A stretch of DNA of 64,000 nt. It comes from Hysterangium stoloniferum. Its lineage: Eukaryota > Basidiomycota > Agaricomycetes > Hysterangiales > Hysterangiaceae. The number at the start of each line of letters is the position of its first letter. The stretch's first letter is position 1. Below are positions 43,901 to 57,441 of the stretch, piece after piece. The stretch covers positions 332,462 to 396,461 of the forward strand of contig WHVD01000079.1 of the NCBI GenBank assembly GCA_015178975.1, in the 5' to 3' direction. The notes below the pieces were generated by a model, which had not been told where the DNA came from, made no database searches, and saw only the letters and a program-made list of their open reading frames with translations. A program made the translations under genes and the position numbers.

Positions 43901-46229
43901 AATCAAAGGAATCGTGTATAAATTACTAGTTGCCAGTTGAAGGTGAACAATAGGCAAGAATTCTTCGAGTGTTCCATCGGCCCAGTGTGAACTTAGCTGG
44001 GGGATGTGGTAAAGGAGCGGTACTGGAGTTAATCGCTGGTGACTGGTCTTTTATACGCTGAGAGGTGCGATCATTGGTAGGCGAAATTCGGAACAATAGA
44101 CTGGAAACCAGGATACTTGAGAGATACGGGTGACAACGACCATTCATTCTCTTATCCGTATCACACGGACTTGGCCTTCCATCAGAACAAGTATACTTAA
44201 ACGTCACAAGACAAATTTCTGTATCGGTACTTGCAACCTCATGGATTTATGAATGTAAGTATAGGCGTAGATTACCTTCGGAGTCGCTATGTTCTCAGTA
44301 TACAACGGCTCAGACAATGGATGACTATTTTCTTTGGGATATGCCATGACTCAACGCGCGTTCGGAACTGACTTGCCCGCCGGAAACCTTCACGTGCTCA
44401 TTATGCATTGAATCCCATGACAAATTTTCCTAGCCGGGCACTTTTAGTGACCTACAAGACAAAAGGGGATTGATGAAGGGGCAGTAAATTACTGACATGC
44501 CCGATAAATTCAAGCGCGATAGAATGCGTATGTTGTGCCATTTTTATCTTTCCTGGCCTCGTGGAAGCCTCTCAAGCCACCAAGCCTTGGATCAACCTCA
44601 CAAAGAAACCGAGTAGTATACGCTCTTGGCCATTATGACCACAGGACAAACATCATTACAATAGGAATTACATTGATACAGAGTATTGGACGGCCACAGT
44701 GGTGAGCAAATCACCTGAAGCTCGGGTGTTATCGTAGATAGGCTAGCTGGTTGTGAAATAGTAGTAATATCTTGCTTCTTTCAATAGAAAAATTTTCAAG
44801 GGTATCGGATTAACCTTGGCATCCCGACTTGGAGTGGCGGTGGCAGACGTTTGGTCCGATTCATTGGAGCCCTTTGCGCTCTCGAGAAATTTCAAATCGT
44901 CCGTTTCATCATCCATGCATATGCCGGTCGTGAGAGGCACATAGGGAAGGGGGGGGAGGGACCACCAGCATATAGCGGAGGTGTTTCCTTCAGGAAATTT
45001 CTCAACTTAGTCGAAGATCTTGTCGTGTCTTGAGGATATCCGTTTAGTGCGGATATGTCAATGCGGTTACTAATAGTATATCCCGATAATACCCACAGCT
45101 GATGCTGCGTTTTAACCAAGAATGACGTTTAGCGAACGGTGCAATAACCGAATCTGCAATTTGGTCCTTCTGCGATCAAGGGCGCTTAGTGTCATATCGT
45201 TCGAAAATCGTTCGGAACACAGCTTCAACGCATCAAAGACGACCTCCCCTGTAGTTTTATAAAGTGGCTGAATCGCCGTTCAATGCTCGGTATTTGGAGG
45301 GAGAAAGCACACTATCGTTCCAAGTTTACATCAAATTGCAGCTAGCGCTCAGCCCCAAGCTAATACGATGACAGTTAATTTACTACGCGTGAAAGATGCC
45401 GTGGGTCCATGTGATACATTGGCGGAGTCGTCAATCTTTTAGATGCGCAAGTGACCATTTAGTTCTGAAGACGAAGACAGCAGAACAGGGCATGATCTGT
45501 TGGACGTCGTCCTAACCCCATTAACAATAGGCAGTTGAGACTATGGAGTCTCAAACCAGCTGGCCAAATAAGAATCTTTCTAGCCATCCCTTCATAAATT
45601 GAATACAAACTCCCAGTCTTCGAGAGTTCCAGATGGACCTGAAGTCCAGTAGCATAGATAGTAAGAGCAGGAGACAAGCGTGATCCGCACGGCTCGCATA
45701 TCAGAAGATGTCAGAGAAACGCCTTTTGAGTGGTCGTTCGGTCGTCGTTTCACCATCGGTCGAAATGAGTCAAACGATTGAAACGGCGAGGCGAGCCCGG
45801 AACCATTAATTTAGCGTTCCCTTCGACGCCTATTCCGCCCGTTGTTTCGCTGATCATTTTCGATACAACTTGACAAAACTCGATGACGCACAATAACTTT
45901 GAGTTACGGTCATCTATGCCCGACCACACAGCTCCCGTTGATGCCAGCCGCGTGTCACGAGTTTTTGTCACAACCCCCGTGTGCTAGCCCTCGACATCTG
46001 ACTTCACTTCTTTTCTCGACTTGTAACATGTACGATAAATATCGCCATAAATACACATTATAGACAATGTCTGTTACTAATTAGGAATATTTTCAAGCAA
46101 AACTCCCAGGACAATTCGGGAATGGTACATGGTGTTACACCAGCTTTCGTGTTGGATTGTGAGGTAAAACAATTTTTATGGTATTTGCAAAGACTAGATC
46201 TCCGAGCTTCAAAATGACGATTGACCTTC
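43901..46229. other. No gene recognised
   Basis: Short open stretches only. One at 45750-45971 (minus; contains IEFCQVVSKMISETTGGIGV) looks protein-like but has no start context or recognisable domain. A T-rich stretch at about 46228-46255 is the tail of the LINE that follows. Confidence 0.3.
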
Positions 46230-47870
46230 TCTTTTTTTTTCTTTTTTCTTTTTTTAATTCAGTTTTGTAGTCTGTCAGCCCATGGTCGACTCTAATTACA
46301 AAGTAATATCATCTGTCTGTCTTTCCTTCCTGCTCCGAAGGTGTCCTTGAATCTGCCTGTCGAATCAATATAGCGCATTAGGTGTGGGATCATGCCGTGG
46401 TCTGTGAGGAGCTTCGCTACCGATTTAGCATGGAAGACTCTTTGAGAATCGACCTGTGCGGCTCGTGTGCGGGACATCGTACTAGAAAATGCACTACCGT
46501 TTCATCTTTCGTCGGGCAGATGCTTTCGGAGTGGGCGTGCCCCGTGCGTAGCTGCGTAAAGACGCTGGTTGTCCTGAGACATAGGTCATCTGTTGACTTG
46601 CGGTAGCTCGACGAAGGCAGGGTATTATCAATCCTTCGTAGCATGAGGTATCTGGGCGACGAGTGAAATTCTTCAGTATGACTTTTTGTGAGTGCTTCTG
46701 CCTGCAACGTCTACACCAGTGACGCTAATCGGCTTCCTTCTTCGTAGTGGAGTTTGTTCCTCACACTGTCGTCTTCCTTCACAGCCTCTTTTGCACATTG
46801 TCCCCCCTCTCATTCCGCCTCGCACCTCTTTGCCAAGACACCCAGATCAGCTCCAGAGCCGGCATTATTTGAATCGGGCCTTGTCCGTCAGCCGTCGAGT
46901 CTCTTGGTATTGTCCCGCAGATGATTTCTTAGTGGGCAGAGCCATCATTACTGCCCGAGTGTCGAGAACAATTATAACTCGAGTCCGTGCGTCCTCGTTT
47001 TCAAGCAGCTCTATCCCCAGTAGACTGACTGCCTTTGCTTCGTAGACTGTGTCACTACTGCTTTGTCCCAGCTGGCATTTGAGCATGGCTACCTCGCTTC
47101 CGTCCATATACAGCACCGCCGCCGCCAATCCCTTTCGAAATCTGAATCGTCTGTGCATAGTTGTATCAGGCCGGACTGCCATGCACTTCCTAAATTGCCG
47201 CTTCCTTGTCTGGAGCTATAATGGTTACAAGGCTGATTCTCCGGGATAGAGGACGTCTTGTTGTCTCTACTTATTTCTCGGGTCAAAATCGAGCGCACTG
47301 AACAGCTCTTGGATGGGTAACATGTCAGCGTGAGCATTGAGTATGCTAGTGGCCGTTGTTCTCATTGCACCCGTGGTCTACAAAGGCAGTCGCCCTTTGG
47401 ACTCTAGCTAGCTTGGACCCAATGCTAATCGACCCCGTCGCTGCGTCGCCCTTTTGTAACCCGGTTTCTGGCAGATGGGGGAAAACCAGATGTTGGCCAA
47501 GTAAAATATGTGTGGAATGGCTATAGCGTAATATAAACGTCTATTGTGTTTGGATGGCATACCGGAGCTGGGCTTGGATAGCCTTCGGAATTGCATCACC
47601 CATGCCATACCTCTCGATAGTGCATGCATCGCGTGTTCTTTCCAATGCAGCTCCTGATCAAAAGGCAGTCCGAGGAAGGTGTGAACTCTGATTGGTTTAT
47701 TCTTTCCCGCCAAATGTTTGCTGATTTTCTCGGAATGGGATAGTTCTCTTCTTATACATTCTGAATCTGGGTGATCCCGGCAGTACCTTTCACTTCCTAT
47801 TTTAAGTCCAGAAACACGCTCGTCCCGGCTGGAGAAGACCACCCACGCGCTAGAACCCAACATCGTTAAT
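46228..47870 (-). mobile_element. 5'-truncated Tad-like LINE (RT end, RNase H, zinc-knuckle-like end)
   Basis: On the minus strand it starts in the RT/thumb region (VHTFLGLPFDQELHWKEHAM, GMAWVMQFRRLSKPSSGMPS, RRLYYAIAIPHIFYLANIWF). It passes through RNase H-like sequence (AAVLYMDGSEVA, VYEAKAVSLLGIELL, VIIVLDTRAVMMAL), then ELRTGHAHSE-like and ETVVHFLVRCPAHEPHRS, the conserved C-terminal segment of fungal LINEs. At least four frame changes separate these pieces. It ends in an A-rich tail (plus-strand T-rich 46228-46255). The endonuclease and most of RT are missing, the usual result of incomplete target-primed reverse transcription. Confidence 0.75.
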
Positions 47871-50217
47871 CACTTTAGATGAGTTGTATGGTAAAAAGAG
47901 ATGTCGTACCGAGAAAAATGAAGACTCATCGTCGTAGAAGTACAAACGACATGTACAGAGAGGTCCCACTTTCGGTAACAACAGACAGATCTTTGACAAC
48001 GATATGGGTAGGTACCAGTACAACATAGCTACACGAGAATAAGATATTAGCCATTCTATGGTTTATAGACGAAAGTTCATCAAACTTCACGCACTTCTGG
48101 GTGACATAGATCTGATATGATTTGGTTAAGTGCTAGGGACATCACCCGCAGCGGCATAGACGTCCCGGAAACAGCACGTTTTCGACGAGAATATTTTGGT
48201 ATGCAACACTGGGATCCACGTGTAAATAACCAACATTGTGCCAGCTCAAACTTTCGTTCACTTACAGTAGCATCTGTCCCGTCCAACTCGCGTTTAAATC
48301 CTTTATCATACCGCGACTTTATCTGTTATGACACACTCAATATGACATGATTTGGAGGACCAAAACCCACTAGTACCACAACTTTATTTTTGACTCTACG
48401 GTAATATCAAATCTCGTACGATGCTAATGAGATCAAGACACATACAGATATCCGCAACAATGCAACTGAGCCTCCAGTTCCTTGACAGCCTATCATAAGC
48501 AGTCAATGGCTTTCCTTCGCCTGATAATATTACGTTAACATCATGTGAGCCGCCAACATCGTGAAAAGGGAATTCAAAATAACTGTTTTTGAACAATCAA
48601 GTCCATTATAAGGTCATGTAAGACATTCGAGGAAGGAAATAAGGTCATGTTGTTGAAAATGTTCGCTTAAAATGCTTGAGGATTTATTGCCGCCTTTTAG
48701 TTCAATCCTATGATTCTTTTGATCCTCAGATTCACTTGGAAGTCAGTGGATGTCATTAAGCTATGACTCCTACCAATGTAGTTGGGGATGCAATCCATCC
48801 AAATTGATGGCTGATGTGTCTTGAAAACTATGTAAAAGGTGGGAGAAACATCGTACGGGATAACAGGCTTAATTGTGTCTAGTCTGTGCAGCCCAGCAGG
48901 TCGTAGCAAATGCAGAGAATCTGGCTACAAAATTATCGCCGTAATTCCATAGGTTTTACACGTTTAGAGAAGATCCCACCAGTCGAAGGCATCATTATGC
49001 CAGTTTCCAATCGTCCTTGATGCAGGGTATAATTACTATAAACCAAATGCAAATCGATGGCCTCCAACTGATTTATATGATCCATTGTGTCACTTTTCGG
49101 CAGCGATACCACATACAGGGAGCGACATCAGAGAGCGGATGAGCCTTGAACGAGGAGTGGAATAGATGTCAGACCGGATAGCTTTATCGCGTTCAGAACA
49201 CGAACTGGATTTCTTTGAGTGTCGTATAGTGGACCTCGAGCATGATGGCATACTTACCGTGAATTACCCCGCGACTATGTGGTCCAACACCGGCTATTAG
49301 AACTCGCATCATAGCATGGTCTAGAAGTCACCACCGTGGACTCCAGGACAGCTATGCGTCTTCGGTAGCACCTGACGTCAGATAACGGAGCATAGTTAAA
49401 TCGCACTTCTCGTGGTCGTATATATTCTGGTGTGAGAAATTATGTATGAATATTTACTTTTCGTGAGCTAGGTTAAGTGGATCTACTCGCCAGATGTCAG
49501 ATTCTGCTATCATTGAGGAGAAGGATACATGGTATGAGGAGTAGCTATCGTATTTTCATGACTTCGCTGTCACCAAGGCCTTTCTGAAGTGTTCCGATGT
49601 TCAAGCCGTCTTATGCTGACCCTGTTAAGGAGGTTGCTTTGGTTATGCTGTGGCCGCGCGAAAGAGGGTTTGCCTCGATTGGGGAGACTTAAGAGTCACT
49701 ACGTATCACGACCATGAGGTATTAAGCACCGGGAAGATGCCACGACATGCTAACAGAGCAACCACTTACTACTTGTTAGATTTCGTTGTGTTATGAGGAC
49801 GGGAACTGAGAACAACATACCCTAATGTGTTTCAATTCCAAACAAAACGAGGTGAAAATCAGAAACGAAGGCACCAAGATAAAATATACTTTACCATGAA
49901 TGGAACCATGAGACTGGGAAAGATGTTTAACGTTTTAACCACTAAGTATATTATTCAAGACATTGGGCGCTCGCGTCAATTACCTGGAGCCTGGTCTGTA
50001 TGTACGTGAGAAAGTAAAGTTAAATACTACCTTACAAACGCATAGTACACCCATTCTCTCGGGCTTGACTCGAAATTCTTGTAATCAATAATCATCTCTT
50101 AAGTGACCACCCTACTCAAAAATTATAACGGTCCGTTTCACAGAACTGATGGCCCACAACAAAGTCTACCACTGTAATCATGTGCCGAGCATTAATGTCT
50201 CGGAATGGTGAGCCCGC
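47871..50217. other. No gene recognised
   Basis: There is no open frame above about 80 codons with recognisable motifs on either strand, no LTR ends and no tandem repeats. Composition is close to that of the flanking host DNA, so this is probably intergenic sequence or very old remnants. Confidence 0.35.
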
Positions 50218-50343
50218 ATGCATATAACGTTGAATAACGGCCAAAAAAATTTTTTCCTAAGATTTCCCCCCCTCATGGGGGTTATAACACGTTCATTGCG
50301 TTTATATGGCGATTCGAGAGCCAACACAGAGCACACCACCGTC

Positions 50344-51675
50344 ATGCCATTACAGCTGCCCACAGAACTTGTCCTAGAGATAGTGTCGCATCTCGTTGGT
50401 ATTTATGGCGATATCTACCACGACATGGAAGCGCAGATCAAACGAGTCTTTTTGACGATTGCTCGGGTATGTCGGGGATGGCATCGAGCCATTGTGACAT
50501 ATCTCTATGTATCCACGACACCCCGCAATATTCGTACTTGCAGGCTCCTTCAGCGGACACTTGAAAACGATAGAGAGCTGGCCTCCGTTGTTAAGTCGCT
50601 CACGCTCCCGGCAGACGATAAGTTGCATTTCCGCACCATGATCTCTACAAAGCTCACCGCACGCCGCGGGAGAGCCATTCGCCAACTCGTTGCTCAATGT
50701 CCAAACCTGACGCATCTCGCGATACCTATGGAGAGCGCATTGTGGTGGGACGCCAGCACTATTCAAAAAAACTTCCCATCCATGGCGTATGTCACTAATG
50801 TCACCCACCTCGAGATATCTGGTTCGAAAGGGCCGTGGGTATACCCCCCTCCGAAACGCATCATCGGGTTTCAACATCTGGCCGCCTGGCTCGGTCAAAT
50901 TCCCCTTCTTCCGAATCTAGAGTGTTTAACTCTTACAGAAATAGTCATGTCCCGCACAGAAGGAGCGATCGTATGGCCCGAAATGCCTCGGTTGCGCCAT
51001 ATGAGGTTGAATGATCCATTTTGGACGACTACATTTGACGACAGGCTGTTTTTACACGTTCAAAGATCCCTTAACTCACTGCACATTTTCGATACTTATC
51101 AACCATATCTTGAGCGATCCTCTACTTTTCGACCATTCAGCGACCAATCATACACCGCTACACGACTTCTACCGTATTTAGAGGCGTTCACCCTCGTATA
51201 CAATTTAAATGGAACGGGGATCCCTTCTATGAACTGGTTAATGACAGACGTAGGCCAGCACGCCTCGCTACGATGGCTACGCATCAGCGGATTCCTCGTC
51301 CGAGAGAAGCTTTTGACATACTCCCGTTCGCCATTGGAAACACTAGTGCTCGTTGTACGTGGTACAGTAGATATGACATCTATAGACAATATGTGGGGAG
51401 ATATTACCCAATACCGTCAAAAATGTGACTATAGAGGTTGAGCCTCCAAAGATTTTGTCAGAGGAAGCGTGCCTGGAGCACATGATTGTTGCTTCACGTC
51501 TCAAAGCGGAGCGATTGGGGATTCACCTGCGTGTAGATCGTAGACCCAGTAGGTTTTCGTTCCTCTTTTTTAGCAAGATTATCTTGTAATTATTTCCACA
51601 GAACCTGACGTGAAGCTGGAACTAACGAAACTGAGTTGGGCAACAAAACATCTAAGCCTCTTGACTAAGGGTTAA
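50344..51675 (+). pseudogene. F-box protein gene with one frameshift near the 3' end
   Basis: The ATG at 50344 (GTCATGCC) is preferred over upstream starts because the F-box-like block follows at once (MPLQLPTELVLEIVSHLV, then ARVCRGWHRAIVTYLYV). The main frame runs to a TGA at 51439-51441, 365 codons. Leucine-rich stretches recur (LLPNLECLTLTEIV, RLLPYLEAFTLVYNL, ASLRWLRISGFLV). Directly after the stop, another frame continues naturally (NVTIEVEPPKILSEEACLEH, ASRLKAERLGIHLRVDRRP). It then reads through a GTAGGT...CCACAG intron (about 51550-51602) into LELTKLSWATKHL and a stop near 51675. A 1-nt change around 51395-51415 is the simplest explanation; an assembly error is also possible. Confidence 0.65.
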
Positions 51676-52079
51676 ATAAATGGAAAATGGACATATACAA
51701 GGAATCTTTCATCGACCGCCGAAACAACATGACATTTTGCTATATTCATTTGTATGGGTGCAGATACAGTTATCGATAACCTCAGGAAGGTAAAAACGAC
51801 GTTTATAGTACTTTCTGTTGCTCCATCACTATGACGTTGAAAAAAACTGGTCCGTTGTTGTTTGATGGTGTAGAAGGGGGATAAAGTGCAATTATGACAG
51901 AGTCAACTGAATCAGTAAAAGATAAGCTCCCTCAAGCACGCATTCCGTTTGTTGCTGTTCTTCTACGCCGCTTTCGTGGTTGTTCAAGTTGAATCCCATG
52001 CCTCTCTGTTTTCCTTCTTACTCTACATATCCACATGTTAGATATATCACTCCCCCTCCTCTCTTGAGATGGCATGGTA

Positions 52080-52887
52080 AGTTTTTTCCCCTTCTATGCT
52101 TTCAAATATCTTATTCTTGTGGTTCAGGATGCTAGTCCGTAGTTATGTCCCCGAGACTCACAATCAACATTATAATCCTCATCTTTCGATCGCCCCATGC
52201 GATGTATTCCCTGATTATGCCAAAGTGATGTGGCGGCTTGAGAGGGAACTAGCCGGCTATTCTAGGTGTCTATGTTCCCCATTTGCTTCAGAGTCCGTAT
52301 TAACTCGCCATTTTAAAAAGTGAGGAGGGAGAGGGCATGCCGCCTTGGGTAGAGGATTTTTCTGCTGAAGATTCTGAAGACGACCACATGTCCCATGAAC
52401 ACCAGCCTCCCCTCCCGCCACCAATATTCGGAGCTCCTATTCTGGTGCTCATATTGGAAGGGGTTCGCGCTCAAAACCAAGTGGTACCCGCCAAGCTGCA
52501 GGAACGGCCCGAAAGACCCTGAGGGCTTCCCGAACTACATCAGCGTACTATCCTGTGGGCTCTCTCCGTCGTGTCCCCGCTCCCGTCCTGAGCCCCAACC
52601 CAGCTCGACATTGTCCATACCTCGACCCAATAACAGACAAACAATTCACTTCAACGTCCAAGAAAGAAGAGGATTGGACGACACTTAGACATTGGAAGTC
52701 TCTCCATTATGACAGAGAAACCATTGCAATGTATAAAGGCTACCTTGTAATCGGTCAAGAGACCTTGATTACCTCTAGGGGGGAGTACGAGCGCATTAAC
52801 CCCTCGCAATTGTGTTGCCAACATTGCGATGAATTCTTTTCTCGTAAGGACTGTAAGACTAATCTCTGCCGCAGAGCAGACGCATAG
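52080..52887 (+). pseudogene. C2H2 zinc-finger-like protein remnant
   Basis: Readable pieces lie in different frames. CDVFPDYAKVMWRLERELAG and FASESVLTRHFKK (52200-52320) resemble two decayed C2H2 fingers of a fungal type. MPPWVEDFSAEDSEDDHMSH follows at 52337 one frame away. GSLRRVPAPVLSPNPARHC and YDRETIAMYKGYLVIGQETL, then QLCCQHCDEFFSRKDCKTNL (52555-52887), lie in a third frame. At least two frameshifts are needed to connect them. Function unknown. Confidence 0.45.
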
Positions 52888-53081
52888 TAGAATGAGTGGT
52901 GGGAGGCAAAAACCACTAGTCTATTAAAAATCCACATGTACAGATTCTATAAGTGGAAAACAATGGGAACCTATTCCGGTCAACCCTGCATGTGCCACAC
53001 GGAACGAAATATTACCAAATCGTTGTGCAGGCGAGTCACCCTTCCTTACAGGACGCCAAGCAACGTCATATCAGAGAATGG

Positions 53082-53416
53082 TGTTGAATTTTAGGCTCTT
53101 GCAGTCGGACCAATGGCTACCCAACACCGTATACGGATACACCACCCCGTATACGGTTATACCAAGCCGCATTATCCCCTGCCTAATATACCACGAGTCA
53201 CTACCATCAACTACGTAATTTAGATATTTTACTATTTAGCCTCGAACGTTTCGATACCCATACCCCAGTCGAATCACTATCTGTGTCGACTGAGGTACGT
53301 CACTATGAACTATTTCTCGTCTTCGTATTCTTATCTTGATGTAATGTAGCGTGTTTCTTACAGGTAGTAAATCTTAGTCGAATCACTATCTGTGTCGACT
53401 GAGCGTGTTTCTTACA
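53082..53416 (+). repeat. Copia 5' LTR (335 bp)
   Basis: It starts TGTTGAATTTTAGGCTC and ends GTGTTTCTTACA, followed by GGTTATGGGCCCTGACC, a primer-binding-site candidate. Within it ATCACTATCTGTGTCGACTG occurs twice (about 53271 and 53382), as does GCGTGTTTCTTACAGGT at or next to the end. This suggests a small internal duplication at the LTR/leader border. The 3' LTR is not in the window because gypsy-B interrupts the element. Confidence 0.6.
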
Positions 53417-53565
53417 GGTTATGGGCCCTGACCAAAGCTGTTAATTAACCATTGAAATTGACCGACCAAACAAACTGACCCCGACATTGACCAACTGAAC
53501 CTGACCCTGACCAACTAAACTTGACCTCGACCAACTGAACCCCGACTCAACTGACTAAAACAAAT

Positions 53566-56500
53566 ATGGTGTCACACCAACCAGCACTATTTATGTTGCA
53601 ACCTGAGGATCGCCTCGATGGACACAATTGGTTCGCATGGCACGACACTATCTGGTCTGCAGCGGGTGCATGAGGCGTCCGAGGGTATATGGATGGAACT
53701 ATAAAGAAACCTTCCCAACTTGCCCCCAATACTACCCCTGTATCAACGACTTACTGGGGATCACACAATCCTTCACCCGAGGAATGAGAACAGCGCGACG
53801 CATATGCAAAGGCAATGATTGATCTGAACGTCAAGAATCCTATCGGCAACGGCATTCAACCATCCGATACTGCGAGTGAGGCCTGGTCCGCCCTGAAAGC
53901 GATACACAGTGCAACCTCCGATATAGGTTTGCTTAATGCCGATAACGATTTGCGTACAATCAAGCATATTGACGGCGCGGACATCATATCCCATTTCACA
54001 CGACTACGCGAAGGATGGGCAAAGGTCAACGCGCAAGGGGGAAAAATGGACGATTCTACTTTCTGCACAATTGTGATTGCGTCGATGCCTAAGGAGTGGG
54101 ATCTAGTAATTGGAACTCTTTTCTCACTGAAGACCTCCAAAGAATTAATATCAAACCTCACCTTATATGACAAAACAATCGCACGAAACAGGAAACCCAC
54201 ACCCCAAACTTCACAAGCTCTCGCGACTACTAAATCTAATCGGTCTAGTGATGTTTGCTCCAACCCCAACTGTAAACGCATAGGACACACGATTGAGAAG
54301 TGTTTCAAAGTTGGAGGGGGAATGGAAGGTCAGTTTCCTGATTGGTGGAGAAAGAAGGGGACCGGTACTGGTGGAAGTCAAGCCGCGCAGCAACAAAAAC
54401 CATCCGACGGTGTACCTACCAAATCAACAGCTAACGTGTCGACAGCTAACGTGGCAGTTGTGCCCTCTACTCCCTTCACACCTGGATCTGGAGAATTCTG
54501 CACCCTTATGATGCAGGTAGATCCAACGGTATCCACCAACAGCACTATTGTCACCTATGCTGACTCCGCAGCGAGTGATCATTTTTTTATTGATATAAAC
54601 GATTTTCAAACTTACAAGAATTATAATGGGAAGGATGGGACTATGGCTAACAATGATAGCACTTTTTCAATCTGCGGAAAGGGGACAGTTAGCAAGCGTT
54701 GCATATACGATGGACACGTTGTCAATCTCATATTTCAGGACGCACTTCATTGCCCGACCTTATCCCACAACCTCGTGTCCATCGGGAAACTTGACAACAG
54801 TGGATGTTATGCAATTTTTGGGGGCGGCGGCGTTACCTTTATCAACCCAGATGGTCGTCCATTTATGTATGGGAGGGGAGAAGGAACAATGTACAAGATC
54901 GACATCTTTCCCCCAGCTGGCCCCCTCCCAGATAGCGTGCAATTATCACCGGAGATGGCAATACACCCAGCGGCCGTAGTCAAGATGACCGCACATGCTT
55001 TTGCTGCCAAATCCCACGACCGACCAACCGATATAGATACCTGGCATCGACGCCTTGGTCACATTCGGTACGATACTGTACAACAAATGGCCAATCACAA
55101 CTTCGTTTGTGGCATGCAGGTAACCACCATGACACCCCAACCAGGGACATGTGAGGGATGTATAATGGGGAAGCATACAAGCCGCCCATTCTACATCAAT
55201 GATGAGCGTGAAACAGCAATCGGGGAACGGACCTATGTTGACTTGTGGGGACCGTCCCGAGTCCAGTCCATCGGCGGGAGAAGTTACATGATGCCGTGTG
55301 TCGACGGGTACAGTGGTCACCCGGAAGTTTTCTTCTTGTCCAGTAAAGAAGCAAAAGGAACCTTAGCCGCATTGAAGCAATATACAGCGCTCACTGAATG
55401 TCAGACAGGGATGAAGGTGTGCAGGATACGTACCGATGAAGGCACCGAATTCTTCAATTCATTGTGGACCACTTACCTCAACGAACAAGGGATTATACAC
55501 GAAACCACCACTGCGTACTCGTCTTCGTCCAACGGCGTTGTCGAGCGATGTCATCGCACCATCATCGAGCGAGTGCGTGTTTGCCTGTATGAGAATAAGT
55601 TACCTTCTGCGCTGTGGTGCGAAATCGCAGCAGCGATCGTATACGTGATGGATTTTATCCCTACTACCAGAAACCCCAACTCGACTCCTTTTGAGTTGTG
55701 GCATGGGAAGAAACCCGATATTTCTCACCTGCATCCCCTCGGTTGTGTAGCTTATGCTAAAATCCCCGTCGAAACAGGAGGAGGGCTTAGTAAACTGGAT
55801 CCACGGTCCATAAAAGGGGTGCATATTGGATATTTCGGACGTGACGCTTATAGAATTTACGACCCAGAGACGCGTCGTATTTTTCGCTCGCGTGATGTCA
55901 TCTTCGAGGAGGGTCGCAGTTACAAGACACTGATGGAGATATCGGGCGATGAGGAAATACAGAATCTTGACCACGTTACACTCACCACACCGGTTAACGA
56001 GAACACAGACAAACTGAGCAGCGGTTTGGCACCAGTACAAGACCACACTTCCGCAATTGCCCCAACCAATATCTCAATCCCAACCGTCACTGAGTCTACC
56101 AGCATGGAATCTGCACCACGTCGTTCCACGCGCGTATCTGTTCCAACACAGGCACTTAAGGAATCTCTCACCTCAGAGATGAACATACAGCAAGCCCAGT
56201 TGGCAGGGGAAGCGTGGGCTGACGACAGAGTACATAGTGCGTTCCATACTGATGCCATGACAGTTCCAGACCCAACAAACATGTGGCTTCCCAAAACATA
56301 CAGCGAGGCGATGACGCGTCCTGACATATGGGCCGGCCCTATCAACAAAGAGTTAGACGTCATGAGAAAACACGGGGTGTGGACAGTTATGGACTGTCCT
56401 GCTAATGCTAGATTGGTACAAACGCGTTGGACCTTTGCACACAAATACAACAGTAACGGCGAACTTATTGCCCGCAAGGCAAGACTCGTCGCTAAAGGTT

Positions 56501-56673
56501 TTACCCAAATACCCGGTGTCGATTTTTTCGAAACATACGCCTCTGTCGTTCGGTATGAGTCACTGCAAATGAATTTGGCCATCGCAGCTGCCAAAAACAT
56601 GGAGTCATGGCAGATTGACTATGTCTCGGCATACCTCAATTCAGTTTCCACAAGCTGTTACATACATCGAACT
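53566..56673 (+). pseudogene. Ty1/copia Gag-Pol, two nonsense codons, cut off by gypsy-B
   Basis: From ATG 53566 the frame reads the gag start (LFMLQPEDRLDGHNWFAWHD), hits TGA at 53671-53673 and 53785-53787, then stays open for 963 codons. Domains in order: gag with a CCHC knuckle (CSNPNCKRIGHTIEKC), protease (YADSAASDHFF), integrase zinc finger (WHRRLGHIRYD...CEGCIMGKH) and catalytic region (TYVDLWGP, IRTDEGTEFFN, SNGVVERCHRT), then the RT N-terminus (QTRWTFAHKYN, KARLVAKGFTQIPGVDFF, IDYVSAYLN). The integrase-before-RT order is that of copia. Gypsy-B enters at 56674, before the RT catalytic YxDD, so the rest lies beyond the window. The second TGA is in a position where Trp is usual. Confidence 0.9.
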
Positions 56674-57258
56674 TGTTAAGTGCCGTGTCGGGAACTTATT
56701 CCGGAACTATCGGGAAGTCACCGGGAAGTCAGGAACAACTAGATAGGGTCAGGACGTCGGCTTCAGCTTATGTGCTGCGCCTCTATGCAAACGCTCAATG
56801 TCCTTAATTTCGGAGGTGAGACTTATGATGGGAGTTACGGATATTCAGAGTTCCAAAGAGTTCCGAATATCAAGCGTACAGAAAGATGGGAGAAGGAATA
56901 AGAAACTAAGTCGTTATCAGATCTAAGGTAAAGTACAAATTCGCGGAAACTAATATAAGTCTGCTCGTTATTGTACTACAAACTAAGACCATAATAAGAT
57001 GGAAACGGAAGTGTTCTTAAAACGGAAATACAATAAGACATATTAGGAAGGCAATATTCCGTAACAGGAATATAACAAACAAACGAGTGAATACTTGTCA
57101 ACGGACAAATTACCAAATGCGGAACAAGGGAAGAATGTGGATGATATGGTAACTATGATGTTCCGTAGTCGGAGGTCAAAGTCGGAAGTCGGGGATCAGA
57201 AGTCGGGAGTGGGAGACCGGAAGTCGGATATTGAAACATCCGGGAACGGGTCGTAACA
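56674..57258 (-). repeat. Gypsy-B 3' LTR (585 bp)
   Basis: The ends in plus terms are TGTTAAGTGCCGTGTCGGG and GGGAACGGGTCGTAACA. The shared core motif is at about 56761-56780. The same family occurs as a solo LTR at 7555-8117. Confidence 0.95.
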
Positions 57259-57385
57259 GTACCCCCCTGTTAGGCCGAAATCCCATAGAGGCGATTAGGT
57301 ACTAAGTGTTTGAAGCAACGGCTGATTGTTATGTGTCGTGAAATTTACGCAAATATGAGGTGAGAGTTTCGGCTGTTATTCTGAG

Positions 57386-57393
57386 TATAAAAA
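57386..57393 (+). promoter_or_regulatory. TATA box of the antisense gene in gypsy-B
   Basis: TATAAAAA on the plus strand, 49 nt before the ATG at 57442, with a pyrimidine-rich stretch (TTTTTGTTTCTTTAACC) between. It lies outside the LTR, so the antisense gene appears to have its own promoter. Confidence 0.55.
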
Positions 57394-57441
57394 CCTCCAA
57401 ATATCCGAATTAACGTTTTTGTTTCTTTAACCACAACTTGT

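Noticed and set aside
54946-56600. Several minus-strand open frames of 120-226 codons opposite the copia polyprotein
   Set aside because: They are complements of conserved integrase and RT blocks on the plus strand.
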